Below are positions 22,801 through 37,800 of a stretch of DNA of 64,000 bases, piece after piece. Both the position numbers and the translations under genes were made by a program. The notes under the pieces were generated by a model. The model searched no databases. It worked only from the letters and a program-made list of their open reading frames with translations, and had not been told where the DNA came from. Source of the stretch: Meghimatium bilineatum (Eukaryota; Mollusca; Gastropoda; Stylommatophora; Philomycidae); the NCBI GenBank assembly GCA_034231615.1, contig CM067312.1, positions 4,939,001 to 5,003,000 of the forward strand, in the 5' to 3' direction. How positions within the stretch are numbered: position 1 is the stretch's first letter; each line of letters begins with the position of its first letter.

Positions 22801-25800
22801 TGTCATGTATTGCATTGTTCTTAGGAACTATTTTATTGTTGATGGAAGTAAATCTTCTATGTTATTGTCCATGTTTCATTAGTATAAATCTATGATCGCA
22901 CTACATAAATTTATTGAAATTTTTTTAGTAGGAACAGAGAATGCATAGTAGATGACAAAACAGACTGATGTTTTTATCAAAAGGGCTTAATCACATGTTT
23001 ACTGAAGTCTTACATATTATCGATCAAATGGCCTCTATTGACGAAAACATATTGCACAGTATATTCTTCATTTGTATGAATGCTGTATATTCCTGCCCTA
23101 TTCTCTTTCTTATCTTTGTTGAACTTCTTCCACCTGATTTCATTGTTTTTCCTAAAATTTGAATTGATGGGCCTGTTTGATTTACGATCATACACCTGTA
23201 AATTACCTGCACAGCTGGAGCAGCCGCCAAAGCTTCAGTGAAACAGATCATGCACATATCATCTGCATCTTGCTTAAGTCGCTCCTGATCTACTGGTCGG
23301 CATTGGTGTAGACAGGGCAAGCATGATTCCTCTCCTGCTATACCACCACAGAGATGGCCACAGTTCAACACTTTTGTACAAGCATTCCTGGAGAACTCCT
23401 GTAGTCAAAGTTATAATTAGTGGATAAATCATGACACACATATCACAGACATCTAGACAGACACAAGCAAGCTCTAACTACTACCAAATATCTAGTCACA
23501 TCTAACTACTGTCAAATATCTAGTATCTAGACACATCTAACTACTGTCAAATACCTGGTACCTAGATACAAGAAAGCTCTAACTACTGTCAAATATCTAG
23601 TATCTAGTATCTGGACTTCATTTGTTAGGTTTTTGATTATTATCCAACATGGTGGAGAATGTTTTAGTAACAAATTGTCAGAGGATATCCAACATGGTGG
23701 AGAATACATCAGTAACAAACTGTCATAGGATATCTGACAAGGTGGAGAGTGTCTCAGTAACAAACTGTCAGAGGATATCCAACATGGTGGAGAATACATC
23801 AGTAACAAACTGTCAGAGGATATCCAACATGGTGGAGAATACATCAGTAACAAACTGTCAGAGGATATCCAACATGGTGGAGAATACATCAGTAACAAAC
23901 TGTCAGAGGATATCTGACAAGGTGGAGAGTGTATCAGTAACAAAAATATGAAGTGATAACATCAATGACAATGTATTATTGACACTGATTACTAATATGA
24001 CCACAAAAAAAATTAATCAGGGTTGTGATTTCTCTCCAGTCACGACCGCTCCTCAAATCGAGATCCAGCTGTAAATGGGTACCTTACGCATGAATTGGGA
24101 GGTGTAGACACAGCAAGGAAGGTAAATTCCACCACATCTAATAGTTGCTGCTGATTAGGACATGAGTTACTTTCATCCCCCACAGCAGGATACTGCCATG
24201 TGACCTACCTTTACCGTTTTACTAATATTACTAATAAATAACAGAAATACAAAATGTAAAATCAATGAGAAATAACTTTAATCAAGAAACAATCATGAAC
24301 TAGAAATAAATAGAACAAATCAATGCAATCATTACAATGGGGGATGGTTTGAAAGTTGCATCCAATTATATTTTAAGAAAAAAAATAACCTTCCAATTGT
24401 ATTGATTGCAATGTTTTTGTTTTTTCCTAGTGTCTTCACATTTGGTATTTTTTGCCATTAAGTGTTACATTAGTAATCAGTGACAATAATACATTATCAT
24501 AGGTGTTACATAATTCAACATTTTCAAACAAAACATTTACCTTGTAAACCTCTAAAATATATATATCTTATAATCAAAATAATCTGAAAAATCAATCTTA
24601 CCTGGCAATCTGCCTCAGAGCAGACATTTCCAATAGCTAATAGACCAGTGTTGCTAGTCTGGCCACAAAAGCGACATGTGCCAGGTCCTATTGTTGCATT
24701 AGAAACTTTGCCTGGAATTTGTAGTGAAAATGAAATAGCTTAGAGATTTCTTCTATAAGAGCTATAGAAGTCACATTACAAATAGAAACAGCATATAAGA
24801 GACAAGCGAATTCAAAAGCAATAATACAATTAACAATTAAATGTGTATATCGGCAATGTCTGTGTTCAGTTTGCGAGTTATAATTCACAACAAGATATCC
24901 TACTGTTAGGAAGAGATGTCACTAAGAGACGCAAGTGACGTGTACGACAGGAAAGTGAAAATAAATTATACGTAATGGGATAGAGTTCTGAGAAGTTGCA
25001 TATCAGTGAGGAATCAATCAATAAATGTAGAAGCAGTAGAGTCGTGGTATTGTAGAAGAATGCTGAGAACACCATAGACAAATATAGAGCTCTCAGAAAA
25101 TATTTAGGTATAGTTCAATGTTAAAAGTGTACTGCTCACCCGTAACAGAAGAAGACAGGATCAAATACTTTGGACATGTCATGAGAAGCAGAAAGAACAT
25201 ATTGTAACAACAGCTGTCTTGATAAAGATCATTTGGTTGAAATGTTGATTTGTTCTATTATAACTATCTGTGAAATGTATTTAAACCTTTTTTTATTTAA
25301 AAAAAAATATACTGATCTACTGTGTATGGTATACGGTTTTACTGCAATCTCCCACTCCTTCTGTTATACATCATCCAATACACACCACCCAGTACAATCC
25401 ATCCAATACACACCATCTAACATAATACATCCAATACACACCATCTAACATAATACATCCAATACACACCATCTAATACAATCCATCCAATACACACCAT
25501 CTAACACAATCAATCTAATGCACGCATTCTAACACAGCCCCCTGTAACACACACCATCAACCTGTGTAATACACACTATCTCCACCATCTATAGATACCC
25601 AATCACCTGATTTCATTTCAAACAAACATTGATAGACACCAACCTTCTCTGAACTCAACCATTGCCTTGAATGTCCTAGAGTCAACCAGTGACATGACCC
25701 AGAACAGTTTGATACGCCCACATCCCTCATGTAGATCAACTTTGATAGCTTCCTCTTCCTCTTTGAATACCTGACAATAAAGAGATTTGCTGTCAGAAAT

Positions 25801-28800
25801 GCTACCTTATACATCTTTTCAAGTAAAGAGATTTTCTGTCAGAAATGCTACCTTATACATCTTTTTAAGTAAAGAGATTTGCAGTCAAAAAGGCTACCTC
25901 ATACATATTAAGTAAAGAGATTTGCTGTCAGAAAGGCTACCGTATACATCTTTTCAGGTGACTACAAATCAGAAAACGTAAATAAATTGACCACATTATT
26001 GATAAACAATCGCCGGTGTGTTTTGGGACCTGAAAGGAAAGCAACAAACTGATACTATAACTTACCGTGGACGTAATAAAAAAACTTAGAGGTTTGCAAG
26101 AAGTTTCTTGTCCATTCCATTCCAATGAGGGTCAAAGCAATGAAAAATTCATGCTAAAGTTGGGTGTGTCAGACTGAAAGGTGCAGATATCACAGCAAGC
26201 TGTAACAAGGCTGACAGAGTTTAGTCATTTCATGGCACTGCTTCCCAAATTTTACCATTTCAAATGTCGCTTGTCATGAAATTGATATTGTGGTCATCTT
26301 TGTATTTTTGGTCACAAATTAAAAGTTTAGCCATATCTGACCAGAATTGATCTATCAAAAATGTCAACTACCCGACAACCATAAACTGTTCAGACACAAA
26401 CAACCCATTCCATCCTCTGGACTACATCCTGTTAATCTGCAGGAGCTTAAGAATGAGTGCAGAGGAAGAAGAATACAGTTGATATTAATGATAAAAATAG
26501 CAAGACATGAACTTGATTGGAATACACAGAGTATAAAAGGTTTTAAAAAAGGAAAGTTTCCCCCCCATTGAGGAGTATTGGGGGAATAACTTCTTCCAGT
26601 TTGAGACAGTTGAACCAGATGTTTGTGGGAGTATTGGAGGAATAAATTCTTCCAGTTTGAGACAGTTGAACCAGATGTTTGTGGGAGTATTGGAGGAATA
26701 AATTCTTCCAGTTTGAGACAGTTGAACCAGATGTTTGTGAGAGTATTGGGGGAATAAATTCTTCCAGTTTGAGACAGTTGAACCAGATGTTTGTGGGAGT
26801 ATTGGGGGAATAAATTCTTCCAGTTTGAGACAGTTGAACCAGATGTTTGTGGGAGTATTGGGGGAATAAATTCTTCCAGTTTGAGACAGTTGAATCAGAT
26901 GTTTGTGGGAGTATTGGGGGAATAAATTCTTCCAGTTTGAGACAGTTGAACCAGATGTTTGTGAGAGTATTGGAGGAATAAATTCTTCCAGTTTGAGACA
27001 GTTGAACCAGATGTTTGTGAGAGTATTGGGGGAATAAATTCTTCCAGTTTGAGACAGTTGAACCAGATGTTTGTGGGAGTATTGGGGGAATAAATTCTTC
27101 CAGTTTGAGACAGTTGAACCAGATGTTTGTGGGAGTATTGGGGGAATAACTTCTTCCAGTTTGAGACAGTTGAACCAGATGTTTGTGGGAGTATTGGAGG
27201 AATAAATTCTTCCAGTTTGAGACAGTTGAACCAGATGTTTGTGGGAGTATTGGGGGAATAAATTCTTCCAGTTTGAGACAGTTGAACCAGATGTTTGTGG
27301 GAGTATTGGGGGAATAACTTCTTCCAATTTGAGACAGTTGAACCAGATGTTTGTGGGAGTATTGGGGGAATAACTTCTTCCAGTTTGAGACAGTTGAACC
27401 AGATGTTTGTGAGAGTATTGGGGGAATAACTTCTTCCAGTTTGAGACAGTTGAACCAGATGTTTGTGGGAGTATTGGGGGAATAAATTCTTCCAGTTTGA
27501 GACAGTTGAACCAGATGTTTGTGGGAGTATTGGAGGAATAAATTCTTCCAGTTTGAGACAGTTGAACCAGATGTTTGTGGGAGTATTGGGGGAATAAATT
27601 CTTCCAGTTTGAGACAGTTGAACCAGATGTTTGTGAGAGTATTGGGGGAATAAATTCTTCCAGTTTGAGACAGTTGAACCAGATGTTTGTGGGAGTATTG
27701 GGGGAATAAATTCTTCCAGTTTGAGACAGTTGAACCAGATGTTTGTGGGAGTATTGGGGGAATAAATTCTTCCAGTTTGAGACAGTTGAACCAGATGTTT
27801 GTGGGAGTATTGGGGGAATAAATTCTTCCAGATTGAGACAGTTGAACCAGATGTTTGTGGGAGTATTGGGGGAATAACTTCTTCCAGTTTGAGACAGTTG
27901 AACCAGATGTTTGTGGGGTCTAGCTTCATATCACTAGTCAGCAAACATTTTGCTTTTATCAACAATGACATTGTTTGTATGTGCAGCTTGTCTATGCATG
28001 AGAGTGATCATTTTATATAAACAGAAAGACTAATAACTCACCTGTCTCTGATGTCCCCTCATTCGTCGCGGCAGGTGCAAGAAACGATCACATTCTGCAC
28101 AAAGGTTTCCACAGTCGGAGCATAAGATGATAGCCGGTGTTATAGAGTCGTCATGATTGTCACAGGTAGGCTGGGGAAGATGTCAAACAATAAGTATAAA
28201 CAACTGCTGGCTGATACAGGTAGACTGGGAGAGATGTCAGATTGTTACAGGTAGACTGGGAGAGATGTCAGATTGTTACAGGTAGACTGGGAGAGATGTC
28301 AGATTGTTACAGGTAGACTGGGAGAGATGTCAGATTGTTACAGGTAGACTGGGAGAGATGTCAGATTGTTACAGGTAGACTGGGAGAGATGTCGGATTGT
28401 TACAGGTAGACTGGGAGAGATGATAAATACAAACGTCTTGTATGTTACATGTAGGATGAGGAGATCAACAAAGTTGAACACTTAAGACACAAGATTATGA
28501 AAGAAACGGGCTTAAATGGTTGGAATATTATGTTTATCTTTTTGTTTTGAGAGTTACACAAAATCCACATGCCTGCACACTTTGTTATGAGCCTGCACAC
28601 TTTGTTATGATGGCATTCCAAGCTAGGAATGTGTATTCCTGTCATAGTCACACCCACCTCCATATCTAGTCATCAACCAGGAGAATAGTTAGTGCTAGAG
28701 TATCCTACTCAGGACATAATGATCAAGGAAGCATATTTTGATCGTAATTATTTTCTATGTACTATAAATATGTTCAGTAGGTTGCAATTGCTTTCTGAAT

Positions 28801-31800
28801 GGTCTGAATGCACAGTTGCCTGCTGCAGGGTTTGTAACCTGGTAAATGAATCTGAATCTGCTCTCTGTACTACTTTGCCATAGAGTCAGACCAACCATAA
28901 ATACACTACTCTCTGACACAGAGTCAGACCAACCATGAATACACTACTCTCTGTACTACTCTGACACAGAGCCAGACCAATCATGACTATGCTAACAAAA
29001 TAAAGTTTTTTTGTAATCATAAATAGAAAATAAATGTTTTGTCTGTGGCTATGTGGATAGCTTCAGCAATAAAAATGTCAAACATGTTTGACTGAAGTTA
29101 GCTTTATGGTTGTTATCCAGCACAGGAACCAGTTCTCTCGTACGGCTGCTCTACTAGCAATGCGGTTACAGAAATTTACTGTTGAGTGCAAGTGGCAAAA
29201 CACTGATGTGGGCATTAGATACCATACCAAAATTGTATGTGTTGGGCCATTGGTGCAAATAAACAGCAACCAAACGTATTTCTGTTTGCTGTATATAACT
29301 GTATATGAATTGTGCACAAGTATAAATGTGCATCAATTGGTAAGTAAATATAGAACAAAATATAAAATGGATTCAATAGCAGTTCGACATGGAAAAATAC
29401 ACAGAATCAATATGTGGACAAAAAGATAAGGTCAAATATAGAAGAATGGAACCATAAAATCAAGTGAAGACATACATGACAGTGATGTGGAAATTGACAG
29501 GTCAGGAATTTAAAAAAATTGAAGAGTAATGGGAATGTGATTGATTAAATTTATAGAAAGTACAGTACCAAAACAAAAACAAAAACAAAAAAACAAAACA
29601 AAATAGCAAACAAAAGTATAAACAATGATAGTAAAATAAAACTCTCATCTGGATAAAGTGTGAATAGAAAAACTGGGATTAAAAGCAGTTTTACATTGTT
29701 ATCTGTAGACTGGGGAAGATATTATGTTACAGGTAGACTGGGGAAGATATTATGTTACAGGTAGACTGGGGAAGATATTATGTTACAGGTAGACTGGGGA
29801 AGATATTATGTTACAGGTAGACTGGGGAAGATATTATGTTACAAGTAGACTTGGGAAGATATTATGTTACAGGTAGACTTGGGAAGATATTATGTTACAG
29901 GTAGACTGGGGAAGATATTATGTTACAGGTAGACTGGGGAAGATATTATGTTACAGGTAGACTGGGGAAGATATTATGTTACAAGTAGACTTGGGAAGAT
30001 ATTATGTTACAGGTAGACTGGGGAAGATGGTAATTCAATTCTGTGTGTTGTATGTCTCTATAATGGTAAAGATCTGTTTGGTCAAAACGTCACTTCTGTG
30101 TACTGTTCCACAAGTAAAGCTACTATTAAACCCTTTTTACATATTTATAATCAAGGACATGGTTAAACATTCTCAAATGTCTCTTGTCCATCATTGTCTT
30201 GGGTTGAATCCTTTACCCTGGTTGTGAAGATACAGACATACAAAATGTTTGAGGTGACTAGATGACCCCTACCCTTGGCTGACCGTGCTGGTGATCTGAA
30301 CTAGACATCCACTCTCCTGATGACAGACGGTCAACATGGTCCTGGTCCAGCACACACAAGGAAGCCAAGGCAAGCCAAAGCTAAATAAAATACACAAATA
30401 TCATGACATTTGTCATTTAACAAAAAATACATGTGATAAATTTATTTGGATATATAACTTATAAAAAAATTATAATAACAGATTTATAAAATATACACCT
30501 GGACAGGTTTCTTACTTCATTTCTCTGTAGCTATCCCATCCCATATAGGGTCAGTGACCCTGACCCAAAGCCATGCTGAAGTCGGATGCGTCAGGCCAAA
30601 AGACGCAGATATCGCAGCAATGCTGTAAACCATGACACAACGCATTCCATTTTCTGGATTACATCCTGCTAATCTGCAGGAGTTTGAGAATGAATGCAAA
30701 AGAAGAAGAAAAAAGAGATGGAAATACTACAGACAACACAACTCAATCTGCTGAAATACTACAGACAACACAACTCAATCTGCTGAAATACTACAGACAA
30801 CACAACTCAATCTGCTGAAAAGGAGTGTTTTATCAATGACATACAGTAGTACACGTTTTATTCCAGATACCACTGTCCCTAACAAAGCTGGAATTCCAAC
30901 AGTTTTGATGCTGTCACAGATTCATTGATTAGGTCATGTGGACACAGTGGTACGTATAACAGAGCATACACTACCAAAGATACTTCTCTATAGTAAGTTG
31001 CAAATGGGCATATATTCTCAAGGTGGTCAAAAGAAGCGTTACAAGGACTCCTTAATAATAATAATAATACTAATAAACCCATAACCTGTCGAGGTTGTAG
31101 GGGTGTCACAAGGAGACATTTGGTACAGAAAGATCTACACGCATTTCTATCCTCTATCATCTTGATAAGTTTGTAAACTTCACACCCTGTCCATTCATTA
31201 ATATTATCCAGCCATGTCTTCTTCTGGCCACATTGTCTGCTTTCTCCCTCCACTGTACCTTCAAAAATATCTTGTCATCGAAGCATGTGTCATCACGTGC
31301 CTGTATCATCGGAGTTTACGAAGTTTGACAATTGTCAACAGTAGTTCTTGTTGCCCAGCTAATGAATTAATTTTATCATGTACAAAAACATTGGTCTTAT
31401 GTTCTCAATAACAGATACCCAACACAGGTCCTTAACATTTGTTTTCAAATGCCTGGATTCTTCTCTCTAAATCTGCTGTTAAAGTCCAGACCTCACAACC
31501 ATATAGAAATATTGATTGACAAAACCAAAGATTTATATAAGTTGATCTTAACACGGTCTGTGATCCTGCTTTTCCAAATGGTGGTTAATCTTTTCATGGT
31601 GACCATGGTCTTTGCCAGTCGTTTCTTAACTTCAGCTGTTGATTCACCATTGCCACTAATCTGGTCTCCAAGATACGTAAACATAGAAACCTCCTCCAAC
31701 CTTTGATTGTTCAGCTTTATATTGGTTGGAACAAAGTGAGTACTTCTATTCACCAATATTTACTCTTATCTGCATTGATCTCCACACCAAGTTTTTTGCT

Positions 31801-34800
31801 AGATAACTTCAATCTTGTTGTTAACTCTAGTTCTCCTTCTGCTGTTGCTATCAGATCAATATCATCAGCGAAGTGGAGATTAGAAATCTGTCTCCTTCCA
31901 ATCGATGTTGTTGGATGAAATTCATCTAACACTTCTCTCTCGGTAGATGGTAAATAGTGTTGTTGAAAGTCAGCATCCTTGTGGAACGTCAACATTAGTT
32001 CTGAAAAATTCACCCATTTCATTATCTATGAGCACAGCAATTTTTGTTTCTTTATATAGTGTCTCCATGACGACGATAATGCTGTAGTCAAAATTAAACA
32101 CTCTGGCATAATATACTATAGATTTGCATGCAAAACACGAACAAAAGCTTTGGTGAAATCAGTAAAATTGTGAACAAGATCACTACAATAGATCATAATT
32201 TATATAGAATATTTCGAGAAAACATCTGATGAGTTGTTTGATGCTTGTGGGGAGATATATATTTGAGATATGCTCCAAATATGAAGCTGAAATAACAGTC
32301 CTAGACGTTGCCTTGTACCAACTTAAAAACATATTTAATGCTTTTCCATCAAAAGTCCAAAAAATGTGGATTTTTACACTCTATTTTTGCTCTTCAAGCT
32401 CTAGAATATGATAGACATTGTAAGCTTGAACTAACTGAAATATATCACCATGCCAATCAGCTACTCACATCTCATAAGTTAATATTGTTATGTAGTGGAT
32501 TCCTGGCCACTCAAATACACATGGAAATTACAAGGCAGACAGACTAGAAAAGAAAGGAGCAAGACAAGAACATTCATAACCACAAATGACCATGCAAACA
32601 GATAAAACGGTATGAACCAATGCTGCTGAATCAGCAACCAACCACCAGCCAACCACTCAACCATGAAACCAACCAACCATGTAGACATAAGGATATAGTT
32701 TCTTTTAATTGTACACCTCGAACAATAAGACAAAACACTTATAAAACTGACAGAGAAAAATATGTTGTGATACTGTGTGTAGCATAAGAATAACTAGAAA
32801 CAATAAGAGAATAACACACAAAATATAATAAAATAAAGAATACAAGAGATTAGAAACAATGAGATACTTTTTCTACAAAAGAAATAATGAAAAAAACTAC
32901 AAAAGAAACATGAGAAACATTATTAAAAAATAAAACAAGAAACAGTTAAAAAGAAAAAGAAACAGTTCAAAAAAGAAACACTACAAAAGAGTAAAGGAGA
33001 AACACTATAAAATAAACAATGAGAGAGTAGAACATTTGTTCCTCATGTGCCTCAACATACACAAGGAGAGGGAAAAAAATCCCAACAAAGACATGAGTTA
33101 TATAATGTATTTATGCTATCAAGTCAACTCACAGTGGGGGTCTTCACACAAGTCTGCGGGTCTCTGTGGCTCTCCTCCAGCTTGGTCATGTTGAGTATAG
33201 CTTCAGCAATAGCAGCTTTTGTGTTGGTTGCCCAGGACTCTGAAAGTTTACCCTGTCAGATAAAGCACAAATCCAGCATTGAATAGTCAGTAGCATTCTA
33301 ATCTCTGGATGTACTTCATTCAATGAGTTGATCTAACACTTCATTTGACACCCTGTTAGTCTCAATAATCAATTTCATAATGCCTTCAATACTTTTATCT
33401 TTGTTGGTTGCATTCAATGTGTCATTTACCTCTGTTGGTCCCCATCGAAGCCATCTCCTTGAAGAGGAGATGGGGCTTAGTCTGACCAACAGAGGCTGAA
33501 AACTAAGATTGCCAACATTGAGAGGAACCATAGTCCTGCCCAAGCAAGCACAGTTGCTGAAATTGGAGATACCAGGCTGAGATCATGCAACATGATTAGA
33601 TAACGACTTCACAACAAAATTAACTTGCTGCGTAGACATGTTCAACTGTGAATGAGATGAAGATATATGTTGGTTGTATTCAACATGTCATTTACCTCTG
33701 TTATATTCAATGTGTCATTTATCTCTATTGGTTGTATTTAATGTGTCATATATCTCTGTTGGCTGTGTTCAATGTGTCATTTACCTCGGTTGTATTCAAT
33801 GTGTCATTTATCTCTCTTGGTTGTATTCACTGTGTCATTTATACTTGTTCGCAATGTTCAATGTGTAATTTATCTCTATTGGTTTTATTCAATGTCATTT
33901 ATCTCAGTTGTATTCAATATGTAATTATCTCTATTAGTTGTATTCAATGTGTCATTTATCTTGGTTGTATTCAATGTGTCATTTATCTTGGTTGTATTCA
34001 ATGTGTCATTTATCTCGGTTGTATTCAATGTGTCATTTATCTCTATTGGTTGTATTAATGTGTCAACTATCTCTGTTGGTTGTATTCAATGTGTCATTTA
34101 TGTGCACATAGCATCTTCCCACTAACATTAGAGAATAACAACTTTTACAAATGACTTTTATAACTAAATAAATGGATCTACTTACCCCAGCCATGTCTTT
34201 GATAAGTTCCATTATACTAGCGGCCAGACCTGAGTCAATTTTTCCTCTCATCCACCATCTTGGAGACCTGATGATGAGAGAAAAATAAAACTCTACAACT
34301 TGAAGCCTTGTGCCATTATGAGGTTTGATCGAAGAATCTTCTAAATATATTGACGTATCATAACAAATCAAATGCTAACACACAGGTAGTAATTATATCA
34401 GACTGTGAGCATGCTATGCACAATAGAAATGTTCATGATAAGAAGTCGGTTAATCTCAGAAAAATCCCAAGTATCACAGAATGTCCAGGTAATGCGGGAG
34501 TTCGAGGCAATGATAGAGCTGATGTATTGGCAGACAATGCTATAATGAATGGGTCAGTGATAAGAAGAGCGAGAGTTAATTAGTTCAGTGATGGATGCAC
34601 TAGAAATTGATGAAGAGACAATGTACATGTTTATACAATGATAGATACGTGCCAGTAACTAGGGGAGAGGAAAGAAGGTGCGTCCCCTCTCATCAATAGA
34701 AAGAATGTACAATCAACAACTGATGGGTACACTGAGATTATACACACTTCAGATGGTTGATGCATAGGGGAGCTGAACATTGATCGGAATTGTTCCAAGT

Positions 34801-37800
34801 GCTGTGATGCTGGTGCCTAATCAAGAATCAAGTCAAATTATGGAGTACTTGTGTCATGATGAACTTAGCTTGCAGAGTTTTCCGAATATGGAGATATATA
34901 ACCACAAATTATGATTTTAATTCTAAATTTAATTGTGTCACAACACACCTTTTAGAGTTTTCCTAACACTATTTAGGTAATACCTCAATGAACTCACATG
35001 ACAGATACTTCCAAACACAAATACTTCAATACACTCACCTGGCAGTGTCTTCCAAACACTGAGATAAGGTCAAGGTGGTGCTGACCTTGCTAGGTCCTGT
35101 ACTCTTGATCTTCATCTGAACACTTAGAGCTTTGGCAATGCATGCCAGGAACACATCAAGGATGCCTGGGACTTCTGGATCAAATGTTGATCCCTCCTCT
35201 GAGGCTCCAACAATATTGTAATCTGGAGGAGGCAGGCTTGGTATTGATAAAATTGTGGCTAGCAGTTGAGGTTTGACCCAAGGCAGCACACGTCGGAATA
35301 TTGTGGTGATCTATCAAAAACATGAGAACAGATACAACATTTCTGAGAGATACAGACACATCCATGTCTACAAAAAAAAAGATAATATAATATATGAGAG
35401 ATATAGACACATCCATGCCATGTCTAAAAAAATTACATATATATATAAACCCAAGAATCAAAGTTGTATCAAAAAGAATCAGAATAAAAAAAGGAAGGAG
35501 TGCTGAAACTGAAAATATTTACTTTAACAATGTCCCTGCTGCAGATGACTTTTGTTATCCATGAATATTACATTTTTTGTGGGGAATTTTGCTGATTCTA
35601 CACTGGTATTTTTTTTGGTGCAGGAATTTCATTGTCATTCCAATAGAGCGGTGTCCATTATTGGATTAATTCAATATCAATAATTATATTTAATTTTGTT
35701 ATTGTTGTGACGACATGTTATCTAGCGGCGGATTGCATGATACCATGGTTGCTGGTGCACCTCTCGGCCTGGTACCTCTGAATTCCATATCAGTGATTGC
35801 TTCGGTAGGACTGTGGTCCAGCTCAATGTCGGGGATGGCCCGACCAATCTTAATTTCCAGGCTCTGTTGGCTGGACTAAACCTCATATCCACTTCAAGGA
35901 GTTGGCCTCAATGAGGGGAATTTTCATGATTTTATATAATTTTGTCAAAATTCCTCTACATCAAAATTCTTCCTGTGTATGTCGCTGTGTCTGCTATGGC
36001 AAAGCATCCTTTATTTTCATAGCCCATAGAAAACCTCCCTGCACACGTTGACATGGAAACATGCAGTAATGAATATAATGTTTTTCAATGAATATTTCAG
36101 AATGGATGTTTTATACCTGATGATCCCAGATTCAAAGTGACTCGGATTCAAATTTTGTAGAGAGTAAGTGATAAATGGGACTCAGAATCAGATAGAGAAT
36201 TTTACTATGATTCAAGTAATGACTCATAGATTGATAGGAGATAGTTCTGTGGGTCCTGGAACAAGCAATTGACACACACAAAACTGCAGAGTGACACTGC
36301 CGTTGCTTGACAAAATTATTCTTAATATAAAAAGAAATTAAAACTTTTCGATAAAAGTTTGTGATTATGATTTTGGAAAGTTTTTTTTGGTCTGAATGGC
36401 ATGTGAAAGTTTATTCTTGGTCTGAATGGCATGTGAAAGTTTCAAAGCCATATTTCAAAGTGTTAGTTGATTTTTAAATGATTTCTTAAATCTCACAAAA
36501 CTAATCATTCTTAAAAACGTAGAAAGACTTGGCATAAAAATGTGTGGCAGCGAAAGTATTCAAGTGAATAGCTAAAAGCTATGATGTGCCATGTAGGTCC
36601 CATGGCAGAAACCTGCCGTCGGGGATGATGATAACTCTTCATGCACTAAGCCACAACAACTAATAGGTGCGGTGGCCAGTTCCCTTCCTTGCAATGTTTA
36701 CCTTCCACAACCCATGTTAAGTACGCATTTACAATTGGGTCAACTGGAGGAACATTAGTGTAAGGAGAAAAATCATGTGTCGGATGTGACAGTATGAAGT
36801 TTTGAAATTTAACTATCATGCTTCTTGCAATAATTCAATGGCAATGCTGAATACATTTGCAGGAATTTCTCTAGGTATGGTTCATGCTTTATGTTTAATT
36901 AATTCACCAAAGAAGTTCTATAACTTATTCAATCTAAGGATCGGTCAGGCATAAATCTTGGCAGTTATCACACAGCTCCTGTTAGCGTAACTGTGAACCA
37001 CAACTTAAACTTTGACTGAGCCTGTTATTTAACAAATCTGATATGATATCACTGTGGAAGGAATAATAATCTTGCTAGAGATTGGTTAATTGTACTACTT
37101 TCAATCCTGTCACTTCAATTCTTCTTTTGATTTCAGCTGCACATTTTCATGTTATCAATGTTTTTATACTTTCTTCTGACCTCTTCTTCTTTCACCCTCA
37201 ACTGTTCTTTGTAGGATAGTTAGGAAAAGGAATCATGCCTATCCCTGAGACCACATCACACAAGTTTGAGATATCTCATCACTGAGACCACATCACACAA
37301 GTTTGAGATATCTCATCACTGAGACCACATCACACAAGTTTGAGATATCTCATCCCTGAGACCACATCACACAAGTTTGAGATATCTCATCACTGAGACC
37401 ACATCACACAAGTTTGAGATATCTCATCACTGAGACCACATCACACAAGTTTGAGATATCTCATCACTGAGACCACATCACACAAGTTTGAGATATCTCA
37501 TCACTGAGACCACATCACACAAGTTTGAGATATCTCATCACTGAGACCACATCACACAAGTTTGAGATATCTCATCCCTGAGACCACATCACACAAGTTT
37601 GAGATATCTCATCACTGAGACCACATCACACAAGTTTGAGATATCTCATCACTGAGACCACATCACACAAGTTTGAGATATCTCATCACTGAGAGATTTT
37701 TACTTTAAATAACACAAAGACTAAGTAGAAGATAAGCTTCTCTGTGCTTATGTTCACTCATCAGCAGGTGCCATGCTAACTGGCATAGGTAATCATGGAT

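Noticed and set aside
26485..27971. Open frames of 280 and 358 codons on the minus strand
   Set aside because: They are translations of the 56-bp minisatellite and cycle through three frames per unit.
34350..34583. Small host gene on the plus strand
   Set aside because: The sequence is the RNase H end of a decayed LINE.
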